Positions 43,453-53,065 of a stretch of DNA of 64,000 nucleotides are shown piece by piece. The position numbers and the translations under genes were made by a program. Positions within the stretch are counted from its first letter, which is position 1. Every line of letters starts with the position of its first letter. The notes beneath the pieces were generated by a model. It was not told the DNA's origin. It saw only the letters and a list, made by a program, of their open reading frames with translations, and ran no database searches. Source of the stretch: Jiangella alba (GTDB taxonomy: Bacteria; Actinomycetota; Actinomycetes; Jiangellales; Jiangellaceae); contig NZ_FNUC01000004.1 in assembly GCF_900106035.1 (NCBI RefSeq), positions 1,240,001 through 1,304,000 on the forward strand, in the 5' to 3' direction.

Positions 43453-45435
43453 TCAGCCGCGGCGGAAGATCTGGGCCAGCACCCGCAGCGCCAGGATCGC
43501 GCTGATCACCAGCATGTTGTAGCCGATCAGTTCGTACAGCCCGACGTCCTCGGTGAGCTGTGGCCCGCTGCCGGTGCCGATCAGCAGCACGGCCATGATG
43601 CCGGTGGTCGCGGCGAGGAAGGTCAGCAGCACCTCGTGCAGCATCGTGGTCAGCACGGCGCGGTCGCGTTCGTCGGCGAGCAGCCTGATGTTGATGCCCA
43701 GCCGGCCGTGCTCGGCGGCGCTGGCGATGCGCTCGACGCGGCGCGGCAGCCGGCGCAGGATCGGCAGCAGTGCGGCCAGCTCCTCGGTGACGGCGCGCTT
43801 GAGATGCTCAGGCCCGTACTGCTCCTCGACGTAGCCGCTGGCCAGCGAGCGGGCGCTGCCGATGAGGTCGAACCGTGGCGTGAGTCGCGTCAGCGTGCCT
43901 TCGGCCGTCGCCAGCGCGCGGAACACCGCGGCGATCTCCGGCGGGATGGCCAGGCCGTGGTCGGCGACCACCCGGAACAGGTCGCCGAACATCCGGACCC
44001 CGGTGCTGGGCGTGCCGGACGTGTGCCGGGCCATGAACCGGCCGATGTCGCGCTCGAGTTGCTGCTGGTCGATCTCGTCCGGCCGCGGCACCAGTTCCAG
44101 CAGCGCGTCGCTGACGGCGAGCGGGTCGCCCCGGTCGACGCCGACGAGCAGCCGTTGCAGCGCGTCGCGCAGGGCGCCGTCGAGCCGTCCGACCGAACCG
44201 AAGTCGAGCAGCCCGAGCCGGCCGTCGTCGAGCAGGAAGATGTTCCCGCCGTGCGGGTCGGCGTGGAAGATGCCGTCGAGGACGATCTGGCGCAGCAGGC
44301 AGTCCAGCAGGGTCGTCGCGAGCGCGTCGCGGTCGAAGTCGTGCTGCCGGATGACGACGTCGGCGCGGTTCAGCGGCGTGCCCTGCAGGCGGTCCATCAC
44401 CAGCACCCGCTCGGTGCACAGCGCGAGGTGCGGCTCGGGCAGGACGACGTCGGGCTGCCGGCTCGGCGCCGTGGCCACGGCGGTGATGTTCTCGGCCTCG
44501 ATGCGGTAGTCGAGCTCCTCGCGGATCGCCTCGGCCAGGCCGGCGGCCAGCGGGCGGACGCCCATGCGGCGCCCCCACCGGGTGCCCGACTCCAGCCGGG
44601 CGGCCAGCCGTGCGGCGATGTCGAGGTCGCGCTCGACCACCGGCCGGATGCCGGGCCGCTGCACCTTGACGACCACCTCGGCGCCGCTGTGCAGCCGGGC
44701 GAGATGCACCTGGCCGACGGACGCGGCCGCCAGCGGCTCGCGGTCGAACTCGGCGAAGACGTCCTCGACCGGCGCGTTCAGCTCCGCGACGATGACCTTC
44801 TCGACGTCCGGCCACGGCACCGGTGTGGCGTCGTCCTGCAGCCGGGCCAGCTCGTCGGCCACCTCGGCCGGCAGCACGTCGCGGCGGGTGGCGAGGATCT
44901 GGCCGAGCTTCACGAACGTGACGCCGCCCGCGTTCAGGGTGTTCGTCAGCGCCCGGCCCAGCTGGGACCGTCCGGACGGCACGTCCAGGGCGCGGTCGCG
45001 GGTGCCGCGCAGGTACGACCCGAGGCCGTGCCGCATCGCGATGCCGATGATCTGCCAGTACCGCCGGGTGCGGCGCAGCCGGCCCAGCAGCCCGCGGCCC
45101 CACACCAGCGCCGGCGGCAGCGAGCCCATCGGCACGAACGCCTCGATGACCACGAGGAACGCCATCGACGCGAGTACCGTCAGCACGCTGCCCAGCAGCG
45201 CGAACCAGAAGACGACCCAGCCCTCGCCCTCGCGAGGGATGCCCTGCGGCGACAAGGTGAACTGGCCGAGCAGCGCGTACATGATCAGCGGCCCGACGAT
45301 CATGGCGAACGCGCCGGTCAGCAGCAGCCGGAACAGCCCGAGCCGCACGCCCAGCAACCGCTGCGCGATCAGCCCGAAGACCAGCGCCGTCAGGATCGAG
45401 AAGGTCGCGACGATCGGGAACGTCAGTACATCCAC
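43453..45435 (-). CDS. ABC1/UbiB-family atypical kinase, membrane-anchored at both ends
   Basis: A 660-residue protein. Three hydrophobic segments occupy ~5-100, the ABC1 kinase-like domain ~155-520, and two more helices the last ~55 residues. Family motifs are intact: KLGQILATRRDVLP at ~176 (the KxGQ motif), AAASVGQVHLA, VVVKVQRPGI, and the catalytic HADPHGGNIFLLDDG with LLDFGSVG. UbiB proteins have ATPase or small-molecule kinase-like activity in isoprenoid quinone or lipid handling. ATG at 45433-45435. It lies between the subtilase and gadB on the same strand, with 37 and 57 bp gaps. Confidence 0.92.
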   Translation of the reverse strand: MDVLTFPIVATFSILTALVFGLIAQRLLGVRLGLFRLLLTGAFAMIVGPLIMYALLGQFTLSPQGIPREGEGWVVFWFALLGSVLTVLASMAFLVVIEAFVPMGSLPPALVWGRGLLGRLRRTRRYWQIIGIAMRHGLGSYLRGTRDRALDVPSGRSQLGRALTNTLNAGGVTFVKLGQILATRRDVLPAEVADELARLQDDATPVPWPDVEKVIVAELNAPVEDVFAEFDREPLAAASVGQVHLARLHSGAEVVVKVQRPGIRPVVERDLDIAARLAARLESGTRWGRRMGVRPLAAGLAEAIREELDYRIEAENITAVATAPSRQPDVVLPEPHLALCTERVLVMDRLQGTPLNRADVVIRQHDFDRDALATTLLDCLLRQIVLDGIFHADPHGGNIFLLDDGRLGLLDFGSVGRLDGALRDALQRLLVGVDRGDPLAVSDALLELVPRPDEIDQQQLERDIGRFMARHTSGTPSTGVRMFGDLFRVVADHGLAIPPEIAAVFRALATAEGTLTRLTPRFDLIGSARSLASGYVEEQYGPEHLKRAVTEELAALLPILRRLPRRVERIASAAEHGRLGINIRLLADERDRAVLTTMLHEVLLTFLAATTGIMAVLLIGTGSGPQLTEDVGLYELIGYNMLVISAILALRVLAQIFRRG

Positions 45436-45471
45436 GGCCGCCAGTGTTCCAGGCCGATCCCGAGCCCGCCC

Positions 45472-48400
45472 TCAGACGACGCCGTAGAGCCGTTGCGTCC
45501 ACTGGGTGACGCCGACGCCGTTCGCGTCGGTCAGCTCGACCTTGACCGAGACGTACCCGCCGGCGGCCGGCCGGTTGTCGACGGTCGCGACGACGGTGTC
45601 GCCGTCCAGCGTCGCGGGCACCTCGGCCCAGGTCTCGCCGTCGTCGTAGGACACCCAGGCGGCGGCGCCGGTGAGCGCGCCGTGCTCGTACGACGGGGTC
45701 GCCTCGACGCCGACCTCGACGCGGTAGCCGTCCACCGCGGCGGCCCGGTTCTGCGCGTCGACCTCGACGTCGTACGTGGGGAACAGCAGCGGCAGCGCGC
45801 CGGCGTCCGCCGCCGACGACGTGAACCGCCAGCTGGTCTGGGTGAACAGCGGCGACGCCCAGGTCGAGTGGCCGCGGTCGTACCGGACGAGGTCGTAGAC
45901 AAGCTCGAGGTCGGTCGCGGCGGCTGGGACGTCCCACTGGCCCTGGCCGTAGAAGCCCCACGCGCCGAGCGACTCGCCGCCGGCGAACAGCTCCATGCTG
46001 CCGAGGTCGTTCAGCCCGTTCCACGCGAAGTGGCCGGGCTGGCTGTCCGCCCACGCGGGGAGGTTGGTCCAGATGAGGTTGCCGATGCGGCCGGACGGGT
46101 CGTACGTGCCCAGCGCGTCGGCCGGGACGGCGGGCCGCAGCCCGGCGCCGTACCAGGTCTCGGCGGTGGTGCTGCCGGGGTCCAGCGGCCTGGTCGCCGA
46201 CGACATCGGCGTGCCCCAGTACCACATCGTGCCGTCGGGGTGGACGACCGTCTGGCGCACCGGCACGTCCGCGGTGACGTACGACCTCCGGGCGCCGGGC
46301 GCGTCGAACTGGATGACGTCGCCGAGCGGGACGAACGCCTCCCGCTGGGTGCTGTAGGCGTCGAGGTACTGCGCGTACCGGTCCGGCCCGCCGGGCGTGT
46401 TGTACGTCGAGTCGATGCGGGCCAGCCGGTCCTGCTCGACCCGGTGGTTGACGTCGCGCGTCGTGATCGCCCCGGTGTGCGGGTAGACGAGGTGGTAGTC
46501 GGTGCCGCCGTCGGGCGTCGTGTAGAGCCACGACTCCGTCACGTCGAAGGCGCCGCGCTCCACGTCGGCCATCCGGCCCAGGTACAGGGTGTCCATGCCC
46601 TCGCGGAAGTAGCGGGTGTTGGACAGGATCCAGTTGTCGACGATCCGGGCGTACGACACGCTGCCGCTGTGCATCCGCATCGGCTGGTCGGTGCGCACCT
46701 TCACCGGCAGGGCGCGGCGGGCGTCCAGCGTCACGGTGCGATCGCGCAGCAGCTGCAGCTCCGGCTCGGCCAGGAACGCCGCCTCGGTGACCTGGAACGT
46801 CTCGGGGTCGATGACGGCGACGGTCGAGGCGATCGAGTACGTGCCTGCGCGCAGCCGCAGCGTGACGTTCTCGCCGTCGAGGCTGATGCGCTGCGCGGCG
46901 ATGCTGTCCAGGTCGAACACGTCCAGCGTGCTGCCGTCGCCGGCCGGCTTGCCGTCGCGGCCGAGCACCCGGAAGGTGACCTCGACCTGCTGCGGCTCGG
47001 CGTAGGCGCCGATGGGGGTGACGACGGTGGCGTCGCCGTCGCGCGCGACCAGCCGGAGGCTGACGGCGCCGTAGTGCCCGTAGTCGAGGACCGACGGGTC
47101 GAACGTGACGGGCAGCGCGGCGGTGCCGCCGGCCGGGACCGTCAGCGTCGTGGCCCCGAGCGTCGTCGCGTCGTCGGGCAGCGCGGCGCCGTTCTCACCG
47201 CGGGCGTCCAGGGTGAACGTCAGCGTCGCGTCGGCGCCGCCGGTGTTCGTGTAGACGACGTCGGTGGTGACCGCCTCGGACGGCTCGTGCGGCCAGGCCA
47301 GCGTGCCGAGATCGACCGTGCCGGGCCCGCTGAGCTGCACCGTCGCCGCCTTCGCGACGTCGAGGATGCCGGCGCCCTGGTCGTAGACGTCGGTGTCGTT
47401 GTCCGGGCGGACGGTGCTCTGCAGGGCGGCCTTCACCTGCTCGCCGGTCCAGTCCGGGTGCGCCTGACGGACGACGGCCGCGGCACCGGCGACGTGCGGG
47501 GTCGCCATCGACGTGCCGCTCATGTTCGTGTACGCGGCGTCGCCGCGGCCGCCCGCGCGGGCGGCCGTGATGTCGACGCCCGGCCCGGCGATGTCGGGCT
47601 TGACGGCGCGCGTCACCGCCACCGGCCCGCGGCCGGAGAAGCTCGCCGTCGCGTCGTCGAGGTCGACCGCGGCGACGGTCAGCGCGCTGGCGGCGCAGCC
47701 CGGGCTGGTGACGGTCTCGGCCGGGCCGCCGAGGTTGCCGGCCGCGATGACGAACAGCGTGTCCGACGCCGCCGACAGCGCGTCGACCGCCTGCACCATC
47801 GGGTCGTCGCAGGCGCCCAGCTCGTTGTTGCCGAGGCTCATGTTGACGACGTCGGCGCCCTGCTCGACAGCCCACTCCATGCCGGCGATGATCCACGACA
47901 GCTCGCCGAAGCCGTCGTCACCGAGCACCTTGCCGACCAGCAGGCCCGCGCCCGGCGCGACCCCGCGGTGGCTCCCGCCCGACGCGGCGCCGGAGCCGAG
48001 CACCGTCGACGCGACGTGGGTGCCGTGTCCGTCGCGGTCCACGGTGTCGGGGCTGCCGGTGAAGTTCTCGGCCGCGACGAGCGCCTCGGCCACGTCCGGG
48101 TGCTCGGCGTCGATGCCGGTGTCGAGAACGGCGACGGTGCTGCCGGCGCCGTCGAACCCGGCCGCCCACGCCTCCGGCGCGCCGACGTAGGGAACGCTCT
48201 CGTCCAGCACCGGCGCGACCCGTGCGTCCAGCCAGATCTTCTCCACCTGCCGGCCGAACGCCGTCGGCTGCGGCACGACGGCGTTCCAGACGGACTCGGT
48301 GGCGTCCTTGTCCGCGTCGAGGACGTCGGCGCCGATCGACGGCAGGCTCGCCGTCCGCTCCGTCCCGTCGGGGAGGGCGGCGCCGCGGGAGGATGCGGCG

Positions 48401-48813
48401 CCGCCGGCATAGGTGACGATCAGCGGGATGCTGCCGGTCGACGCGTCGTCCAGGCCCTGCTCGACCAGCCCGGTGACGTTGAACAGCTGCCGGTCGACGC
48501 GGTTCTCGGCCAGCGACTGCTCGGCCGACGCCGGGATGACGTACACGTCGTCGCCCTCGGTGCGGACGTCGTAGCCGCCGGGATCGTCGGACTGCACCCG
48601 CACGGCCGGCGCGTCGCCCCGTCCGTACGTCAGCACGGCGACATCGCCGGTGATCAGCGTGACGGTGCGGACGCCGCCGGCCTCGACCCCGTCCGGGAGC
48701 TGCGGCAGCGGCGTCGCCGGCGGGTCGTCCGCGGGCGCGGCGGCCTGGCCGGACAGGGGGAGGGTGGCCAGCGCGAGGGCCAGGGCGGCGGCGGTGCGGC
48801 GGAGGGCAGGCAC
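45472..48813 (-). CDS. Large secreted subtilisin-like serine protease (S8)
   Basis: A 1113-residue exported protease. A signal peptide (residues 1-~26) precedes an inhibitor-like propeptide (~48-205). The catalytic domain has Asp231 in VLDTGIDAEHPD, His263 in DGHGTHVAS, the oxyanion Asn360 in AAGN and Ser435 in GTSMATPHVAGAA, so it should be active. The last ~600 residues are beta-rich accessory domains, with no membrane anchor or sorting signal. It probably degrades extracellular protein. GTG at 48811-48813. The divergent TrmB/LuxR-like regulator, 129 bp away, is the obvious candidate controller, with an inverted repeat between them. Confidence 0.94.
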   Translation of the reverse strand: MPALRRTAAALALALATLPLSGQAAAPADDPPATPLPQLPDGVEAGGVRTVTLITGDVAVLTYGRGDAPAVRVQSDDPGGYDVRTEGDDVYVIPASAEQSLAENRVDRQLFNVTGLVEQGLDDASTGSIPLIVTYAGGAASSRGAALPDGTERTASLPSIGADVLDADKDATESVWNAVVPQPTAFGRQVEKIWLDARVAPVLDESVPYVGAPEAWAAGFDGAGSTVAVLDTGIDAEHPDVAEALVAAENFTGSPDTVDRDGHGTHVASTVLGSGAASGGSHRGVAPGAGLLVGKVLGDDGFGELSWIIAGMEWAVEQGADVVNMSLGNNELGACDDPMVQAVDALSAASDTLFVIAAGNLGGPAETVTSPGCAASALTVAAVDLDDATASFSGRGPVAVTRAVKPDIAGPGVDITAARAGGRGDAAYTNMSGTSMATPHVAGAAAVVRQAHPDWTGEQVKAALQSTVRPDNDTDVYDQGAGILDVAKAATVQLSGPGTVDLGTLAWPHEPSEAVTTDVVYTNTGGADATLTFTLDARGENGAALPDDATTLGATTLTVPAGGTAALPVTFDPSVLDYGHYGAVSLRLVARDGDATVVTPIGAYAEPQQVEVTFRVLGRDGKPAGDGSTLDVFDLDSIAAQRISLDGENVTLRLRAGTYSIASTVAVIDPETFQVTEAAFLAEPELQLLRDRTVTLDARRALPVKVRTDQPMRMHSGSVSYARIVDNWILSNTRYFREGMDTLYLGRMADVERGAFDVTESWLYTTPDGGTDYHLVYPHTGAITTRDVNHRVEQDRLARIDSTYNTPGGPDRYAQYLDAYSTQREAFVPLGDVIQFDAPGARRSYVTADVPVRQTVVHPDGTMWYWGTPMSSATRPLDPGSTTAETWYGAGLRPAVPADALGTYDPSGRIGNLIWTNLPAWADSQPGHFAWNGLNDLGSMELFAGGESLGAWGFYGQGQWDVPAAATDLELVYDLVRYDRGHSTWASPLFTQTSWRFTSSAADAGALPLLFPTYDVEVDAQNRAAAVDGYRVEVGVEATPSYEHGALTGAAAWVSYDDGETWAEVPATLDGDTVVATVDNRPAAGGYVSVKVELTDANGVGVTQWTQRLYGVV

Positions 48814-48882
48814 GGTTCGGCCCCGCTTTCGGGAGGGAGACGGAACATTCGTAAATCTGCCACGATTCAGGACAATGCATAC

Positions 48883-48898
48883 TGGCGCGAATGCGCCA
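48883..48898. promoter_or_regulatory. Candidate operator: TGGCGC-GAAT-GCGCCA
   Basis: A perfect 6-bp inverted repeat with a 4-base centre in the 129-bp region between the divergent subtilase and regulator genes, 45 bp before the regulator start. Confidence 0.5.
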
Positions 48899-48942
48899 TG
48901 ACCGGTATCCGCCAGCGACGACCTGGGGGCTGAGGAGGCATC

Positions 48943-49920
48943 GTGTTCGATGTGCTCGGGCTGGGTGATGCGGAGGAGTCCGCCTATCGCGCGCTGGTCG
49001 AGGTGCCGTCGGCCGACGTCGCCGCCCTGGCCGCGCGGCTCGGCCTGCGGCCCGGCGAGGCGGCGACGGCGCTGGCGTCACTGGAGCGCCGCGGCCTCGC
49101 CGCCCGGTCCAGCGCCAGCCCCGAGCACTACGTCGCCTCGCCGCCGTCCGTCGCGCTGGCCGCCCTCGTCGTCGACCGGCAGGAGGAGCTGCGCCGCGCC
49201 GAGGTCGAGATCGCCGCGCTGACCGAGGCGTACCGGCGCACCGAGTCCGACCGCAGCGTCGGTGACGTGGTCGACGTCGTCTACGGCGCGCAGGCCGTCG
49301 CGCAGCGGTTCATGCAGCTGCAGGCGTCGGCCCGGTCCGAGGTGCTCGGGCTGACGAAGGCGGAGGTCGTCGCGATCTCCGGCGAGGAGAACACCGCCGA
49401 GGAGGCCGCCGTCGAACGCGGCGTCAGCTTCCGCGTCGTCCTCGAGCGGGCCGCGTTCGACCGTCCCGGCTTCGCGACCGCCGCCGAGGCCGCCCTGGCC
49501 GACGGCGAGGAGGTGCGGGTCGCGTCCGTGGTGCCGATCCGCCTGCTCGTGGTCGACCGGCAGATCGCGCTGGTGCCGCTGGTGTCCGGCGAGGCGCGGG
49601 CCGTCGGCGCGCTGCTCGTGCACCAGAGCGGCCTGCTCGACGCGCTGATGGCGCTGTTCGACAAGGTCTGGGACGAGGCGGTCCCACTGGTCCTCGGCAC
49701 CGGCGGGGGCCTGGCCGAGCGGCCGCCGTCGGGGCTCACCACCCTCGACGCCCGGATCTTCGGGCTGCTGCTGGCCGGGCTGACCGATCAGGCGATCGCG
49801 AACATGCTGGACATGTCGCTGCGGACGGTGCAGCGGCGGGTGCGCGCCCTGATGGACGCCGCCGGCGCCGACACCCGCCTGCAGCTCGGCTTCCAGGCCG
49901 CGAAGCACGGCTGGGCCTGA
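48943..49920 (+). CDS. TrmB/LuxR-type transcriptional regulator
   Basis: A 325-residue regulator. The N-terminal ~65 residues form a TrmB-like winged helix (ALVEVPSADVAALAARLGLR), followed by a short coiled segment (~85-105) and a PLD/TrmB-like middle domain. The C-terminal LuxR-type helix-turn-helix (~265-310) reads LDARIFGLLLAGLTDQAIAN, MLDMSLRTVQRRVRALM. GTG at 48943 follows TGAGGAGG. Such regulators often sit beside secreted subtilases in actinomycetes and control them. The effector is unknown. Confidence 0.9.
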   Translation: MFDVLGLGDAEESAYRALVEVPSADVAALAARLGLRPGEAATALASLERRGLAARSSASPEHYVASPPSVALAALVVDRQEELRRAEVEIAALTEAYRRTESDRSVGDVVDVVYGAQAVAQRFMQLQASARSEVLGLTKAEVVAISGEENTAEEAAVERGVSFRVVLERAAFDRPGFATAAEAALADGEEVRVASVVPIRLLVVDRQIALVPLVSGEARAVGALLVHQSGLLDALMALFDKVWDEAVPLVLGTGGGLAERPPSGLTTLDARIFGLLLAGLTDQAIANMLDMSLRTVQRRVRALMDAAGADTRLQLGFQAAKHGWA

Positions 49921-49927
49921 GTCCGGC

Positions 49928-51265
49928 TCACCGGACCGCGCCGGTGACCATCCAGGTGTCGCTGCGCTCGCGCAGGGCCAGCGTGACCAGCCGCACCAGC
50001 ATCCAGACGCCGATCGCGCCCCAGAGCCACATGATTCCGGCCTGCTCGGACAGGTCGGCGACGGAGACGGCCCAGGCCGCCGGCAGGAACGCCACCACCG
50101 AGAGCACCGACGCCCAGGCCAGGTAGCGCCCGTCGCCGGCGCCGATCAGGACGCCGTCCAGCACGAACACCCACCCGGCGATCGGCTGCATCGCCGCGGC
50201 CACGACCAGCGCTGCGAACAGCAGCGTCCGCACCTCGGGGTCGGACGTGAACAGCCGCGCGTAGCCGTTGCCGATGACCAGCAGCAGCACGGCGAGCGCG
50301 AACCCCGACAGCACGCCCCACTGCACCATGCGACGGGTGATCGACCGCGCGCCGTCGACGTCGCCGGCGCCGAGCGCCCGGCCGACCAGCGCCTGGGCGG
50401 CGATCGCGACCGCGTCGAGGATGAGCGCCAGCAACGTCCACGTCGTGAACGCCACCTGGTGCGCGGCCAGCGCCGCCGTCCCCAGCCCCGCCGCCACCAC
50501 CGTGATGACGATGAGCGCGGCCCGCATCGCGACCGTCCGGACGATCAGCGGGACGCCCGCGCCGAACGCCTGCGCGACGCCGCGCCCGTCCGGCCGCAGC
50601 CCGACGCCGGCCCGCCGGGCGCCGCGCGCGACGACCCGGATGAACACGGCGGCCATGCCCGTCTGGGCGAGGACGGTGCCGAGCGCGGAACCGCCGATGC
50701 CGAGGCCGAGCCCGTACACCAGCACGACGTTCAGCACGACGTTCGCGACCGCGCCCGTCACCGCGACGTAGAGCGGCGTCCTCGTGTCCTGCAGGCCGCG
50801 CAGGACGCCGGTCGCGGCGAGGACCAGCAGCATCGAGGGGATGCCGAGCAGGCTGATCCGCAGGTACGTCTCCGCGTGCCCGGCCACGTCGTCGCCCGGG
50901 CCGAACAGCGACACCACCCACGGCGTCAGCGGCCAGCCGGCCGCCACCGTCGCGACGCCGATCAGCACGGCCAGCCAGCAACCGTCGATGCCCGAGCGCA
51001 GCGCCCCGGCCTGGTCGCCGGCGCCCAGCCGCCGCGCCACCGCGGCCGTCGTCCCGTAGGCGAGGAAGATCGACACGTTCACCAGCGTCGCCAGCACCGT
51101 CGCCGCGATGCCGAGGCCGGCCAGCTCGGGGGTGCCGAGGTGGCCGATGATGGCGGAGTCGGTCAGCAGGAACAGCGGCTCGGCGACGAGCGCGCCCAGT
51201 GCGGGCAGCGCGAGCCGCAGGATCTCGCCGTCGGCTGCGTGCCGGCGGAACGGATGTCGAATCAT
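49928..51265 (-). CDS. MATE-family efflux transporter (DinF-like)
   Basis: A 445-residue transporter with twelve predicted helices in two related halves. ALVAEPLFLLTDSAIIGHLG and TGVLRGLQDTRTPLYVAVTG are typical of DinF-type MATE proteins, which export cationic drugs by Na+ or H+ antiport. I choose ATG 51263-51265; the frame extends 12 codons to GTG 51301. Neither start has a clear ribosome binding site, but TACCGT ten bases before the shorter one could be a -10 box for a leaderless transcript. A MATE gene beside dnaB is also the Streptomyces order. Substrate unknown. Confidence 0.9.
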   Translation of the reverse strand: MIRHPFRRHAADGEILRLALPALGALVAEPLFLLTDSAIIGHLGTPELAGLGIAATVLATLVNVSIFLAYGTTAAVARRLGAGDQAGALRSGIDGCWLAVLIGVATVAAGWPLTPWVVSLFGPGDDVAGHAETYLRISLLGIPSMLLVLAATGVLRGLQDTRTPLYVAVTGAVANVVLNVVLVYGLGLGIGGSALGTVLAQTGMAAVFIRVVARGARRAGVGLRPDGRGVAQAFGAGVPLIVRTVAMRAALIVITVVAAGLGTAALAAHQVAFTTWTLLALILDAVAIAAQALVGRALGAGDVDGARSITRRMVQWGVLSGFALAVLLLVIGNGYARLFTSDPEVRTLLFAALVVAAAMQPIAGWVFVLDGVLIGAGDGRYLAWASVLSVVAFLPAAWAVSVADLSEQAGIMWLWGAIGVWMLVRLVTLALRERSDTWMVTGAVR

Positions 51266-51334
51266 GGCAGCACCGACGGTAGGGGTGACACCTGTCATCA
51301 CGTGACCGGCGTCTCGCTATTTGAGATCTTGCCC

Positions 51335-51499
51335 TGTGGATCTCCGTCCACACCCGGTGGACGACGAATTTCGCGTGTGACCTGTCGTTTCGCGGACGTT
51401 GTGGACAGTCGGCAGGACCTCCGTCCCCAGGGTTGTCCACAGTTGGGGATGATCGTTTACGGGGCGCCTCCACAGCCGGTCCACAGCGCCTGTGGATCA
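51335..51499. promoter_or_regulatory. Cluster of DnaA-box-like sequences upstream of dnaB
   Basis: TTGTCCACA at 51433-51441 is a perfect actinomycete DnaA box. CTGTCCACA (minus, 51400-51408) matches 8 of 9. CCGTCCACA (51344), CGGTCCACA (51477) and TGATCCACA (minus, 51491-51499) match 7 of 9, and weaker copies lie at 51335 and 51466. All are within 165 bp in the MATE-dnaB intergenic region. DnaA may control dnaB here, or be titrated. Confidence 0.6.
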
Positions 51500-51597
51500 T
51501 CGACTTGGCGACGCGCCGAAGCGGGACATAGGTTCGCCGAACAGCCCGGTGGCTGTTAGAACATATGTATGCACCATCCGGTGCCGAAGGGGTGTGC

Positions 51598-52959
51598 GTG
51601 AGCGTCGCTGAGCTACCGGATCGGCGGGAAGAAGCTCCCGCCGACTACGGTCGCACGCCACCGCAGGACGTCGCCGCCGAGCAGTCGGTGCTGGGCGGCA
51701 TGCTGCTGTCCAAGGACGCCATCGCCGATGTCGTCGAGATCATCCGCGGCAACGACTTCTACCGGCCGGCGCACGAGGCCGTCTACGAGGCGGTCATCGA
51801 CCTCTACGGCCGCGGCGAGCCCGCCGACGCCGTCACCGTCGCCGCGCAGTTGCAGAAGCGGGGCGAGCTGGGCCGGGTCGGCGGCGCGCCGTACCTGCAC
51901 ACCCTCGTCTCCTCCGTGCCGTCGGCGGCCAACGCCGGCTTCTACGCCGAGATCGTCCGCGAGCGGGCCATCCTGCGCCGCCTCGTCGAGGCCGGCACCC
52001 GCATCACTCAGATGGGCTACGGCGACGACGGCGACGCCGACATGATCGTCGACCGCGCCCAGGCCGAGATCTACGCCATCACCGAGAAGCGCTCGTCCGA
52101 GGACTACCACCCGCTCTCCGAGATCATGGAGGGCACGCTCGACGAGATCGAGGCCATCGGCTCGCGCGGCGGCCAGATGGTCGGCGTCCCCACCGGCTTC
52201 ACCGACCTCGACGCCCTGACGAACGGTCTTCACCCTGGTCAGCTGGTCATCCTGGCCGCTCGACCGGCCGTGGGCAAGTCGACCCTGGGACTGGACCTCG
52301 CCCGGGCGGCGTCCATCAAGCACGGCCTGACGTCGGTCGTCTACTCGCTCGAGATGGGCCGCAACGAGATCACGATGCGCCTGCTCTCCGCCGAGGCGAA
52401 GGTCCCGCTGCACCACATGCGCTCCGGCCAGATGACCGACGACGACTGGAACCGCATCGCCCGCAGCACGGGCGAGGTGTCCAGCGCACCCCTCTACATC
52501 GACGACTCCCCGAACATGACGATGATGGAGATCCGCGCCAAGTGCCGGCGGCTCAAGCAGCGCAACGACCTCCGCCTCGTCATCATCGACTACCTCCAGC
52601 TGATGACCAGCGGCAAGCGCGTCGAGAGCCGCCAGCAGGAGGTCGCCGAGTTCTCCCGGGCGCTCAAGCTGCTGGCCAAGGAGCTCGAGGTCCCCGTCAT
52701 CGCGATGAGCCAGCTCAACCGTGGCCCCGAGCAGCGTCAGGACAAGAAGCCCATGCTGTCCGACCTGCGCGAATCCGGCTCGATCGAGCAGGACGCCGAC
52801 ATGGTCATCCTGCTGCACCGCGAGGACGCCTACGAGAAGGAGTCGCCGCGCGCCGGTGAGGCCGACTTCATCGTGGCCAAGCACCGTAACGGCCCCACCG
52901 CCACCATCACGGTCGCCTTCCAGGGCCACTACTCCCGCTTCGTCGACATGGCCCAGTGA
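51598..52959 (+). CDS. dnaB: Replicative DNA helicase DnaB
   Basis: A 453-residue hexameric helicase that unwinds DNA at the replication fork. The N-terminal DnaG-interacting domain includes AEQSVLGGMLLSKDAIADV; the RecA-like motor has Walker A ARPAVGKST at 221-229 and later VVYSLEMGR, LRLVIIDYLQLM, LKELEVPV-like LLAKELEVPVIAMSQLNRG and LRESGSIEQDADMVILLHR. I use GTG 51598 with GAAGGGGTG; the frame extends 11 codons to an ATG at 51565. No intein is present, unlike mycobacterial dnaB. It is divergent from the MATE gene, with DnaA-box-like sites between. Confidence 0.97.
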   Translation: MSVAELPDRREEAPADYGRTPPQDVAAEQSVLGGMLLSKDAIADVVEIIRGNDFYRPAHEAVYEAVIDLYGRGEPADAVTVAAQLQKRGELGRVGGAPYLHTLVSSVPSAANAGFYAEIVRERAILRRLVEAGTRITQMGYGDDGDADMIVDRAQAEIYAITEKRSSEDYHPLSEIMEGTLDEIEAIGSRGGQMVGVPTGFTDLDALTNGLHPGQLVILAARPAVGKSTLGLDLARAASIKHGLTSVVYSLEMGRNEITMRLLSAEAKVPLHHMRSGQMTDDDWNRIARSTGEVSSAPLYIDDSPNMTMMEIRAKCRRLKQRNDLRLVIIDYLQLMTSGKRVESRQQEVAEFSRALKLLAKELEVPVIAMSQLNRGPEQRQDKKPMLSDLRESGSIEQDADMVILLHREDAYEKESPRAGEADFIVAKHRNGPTATITVAFQGHYSRFVDMAQ

Positions 52960-53065
52960 GGCCGGTGCGGGAATAAGCGGACGGCTGGGCGCGGCTGGCC
53001 TGTCTGTGACCGCAGCCCTGCCGAATGCCGCCACCGACCCGGGTGGGGCGGTGGCCCGCTGGGAG

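Noticed and set aside
43636-48933. Plus-strand open frame of 1765 codons
   Set aside because: Antisense to the ABC1 kinase and subtilase, both with intact catalytic motifs; the frame has no recognisable domain and repetitive Arg/Asp/Val composition.
51335-51499. Interpretation of the DnaA-box cluster as oriC
   Set aside because: No dnaA, dnaN, rpmH or AT-rich unwinding element here; dnaB lies some distance from oriC in relatives.
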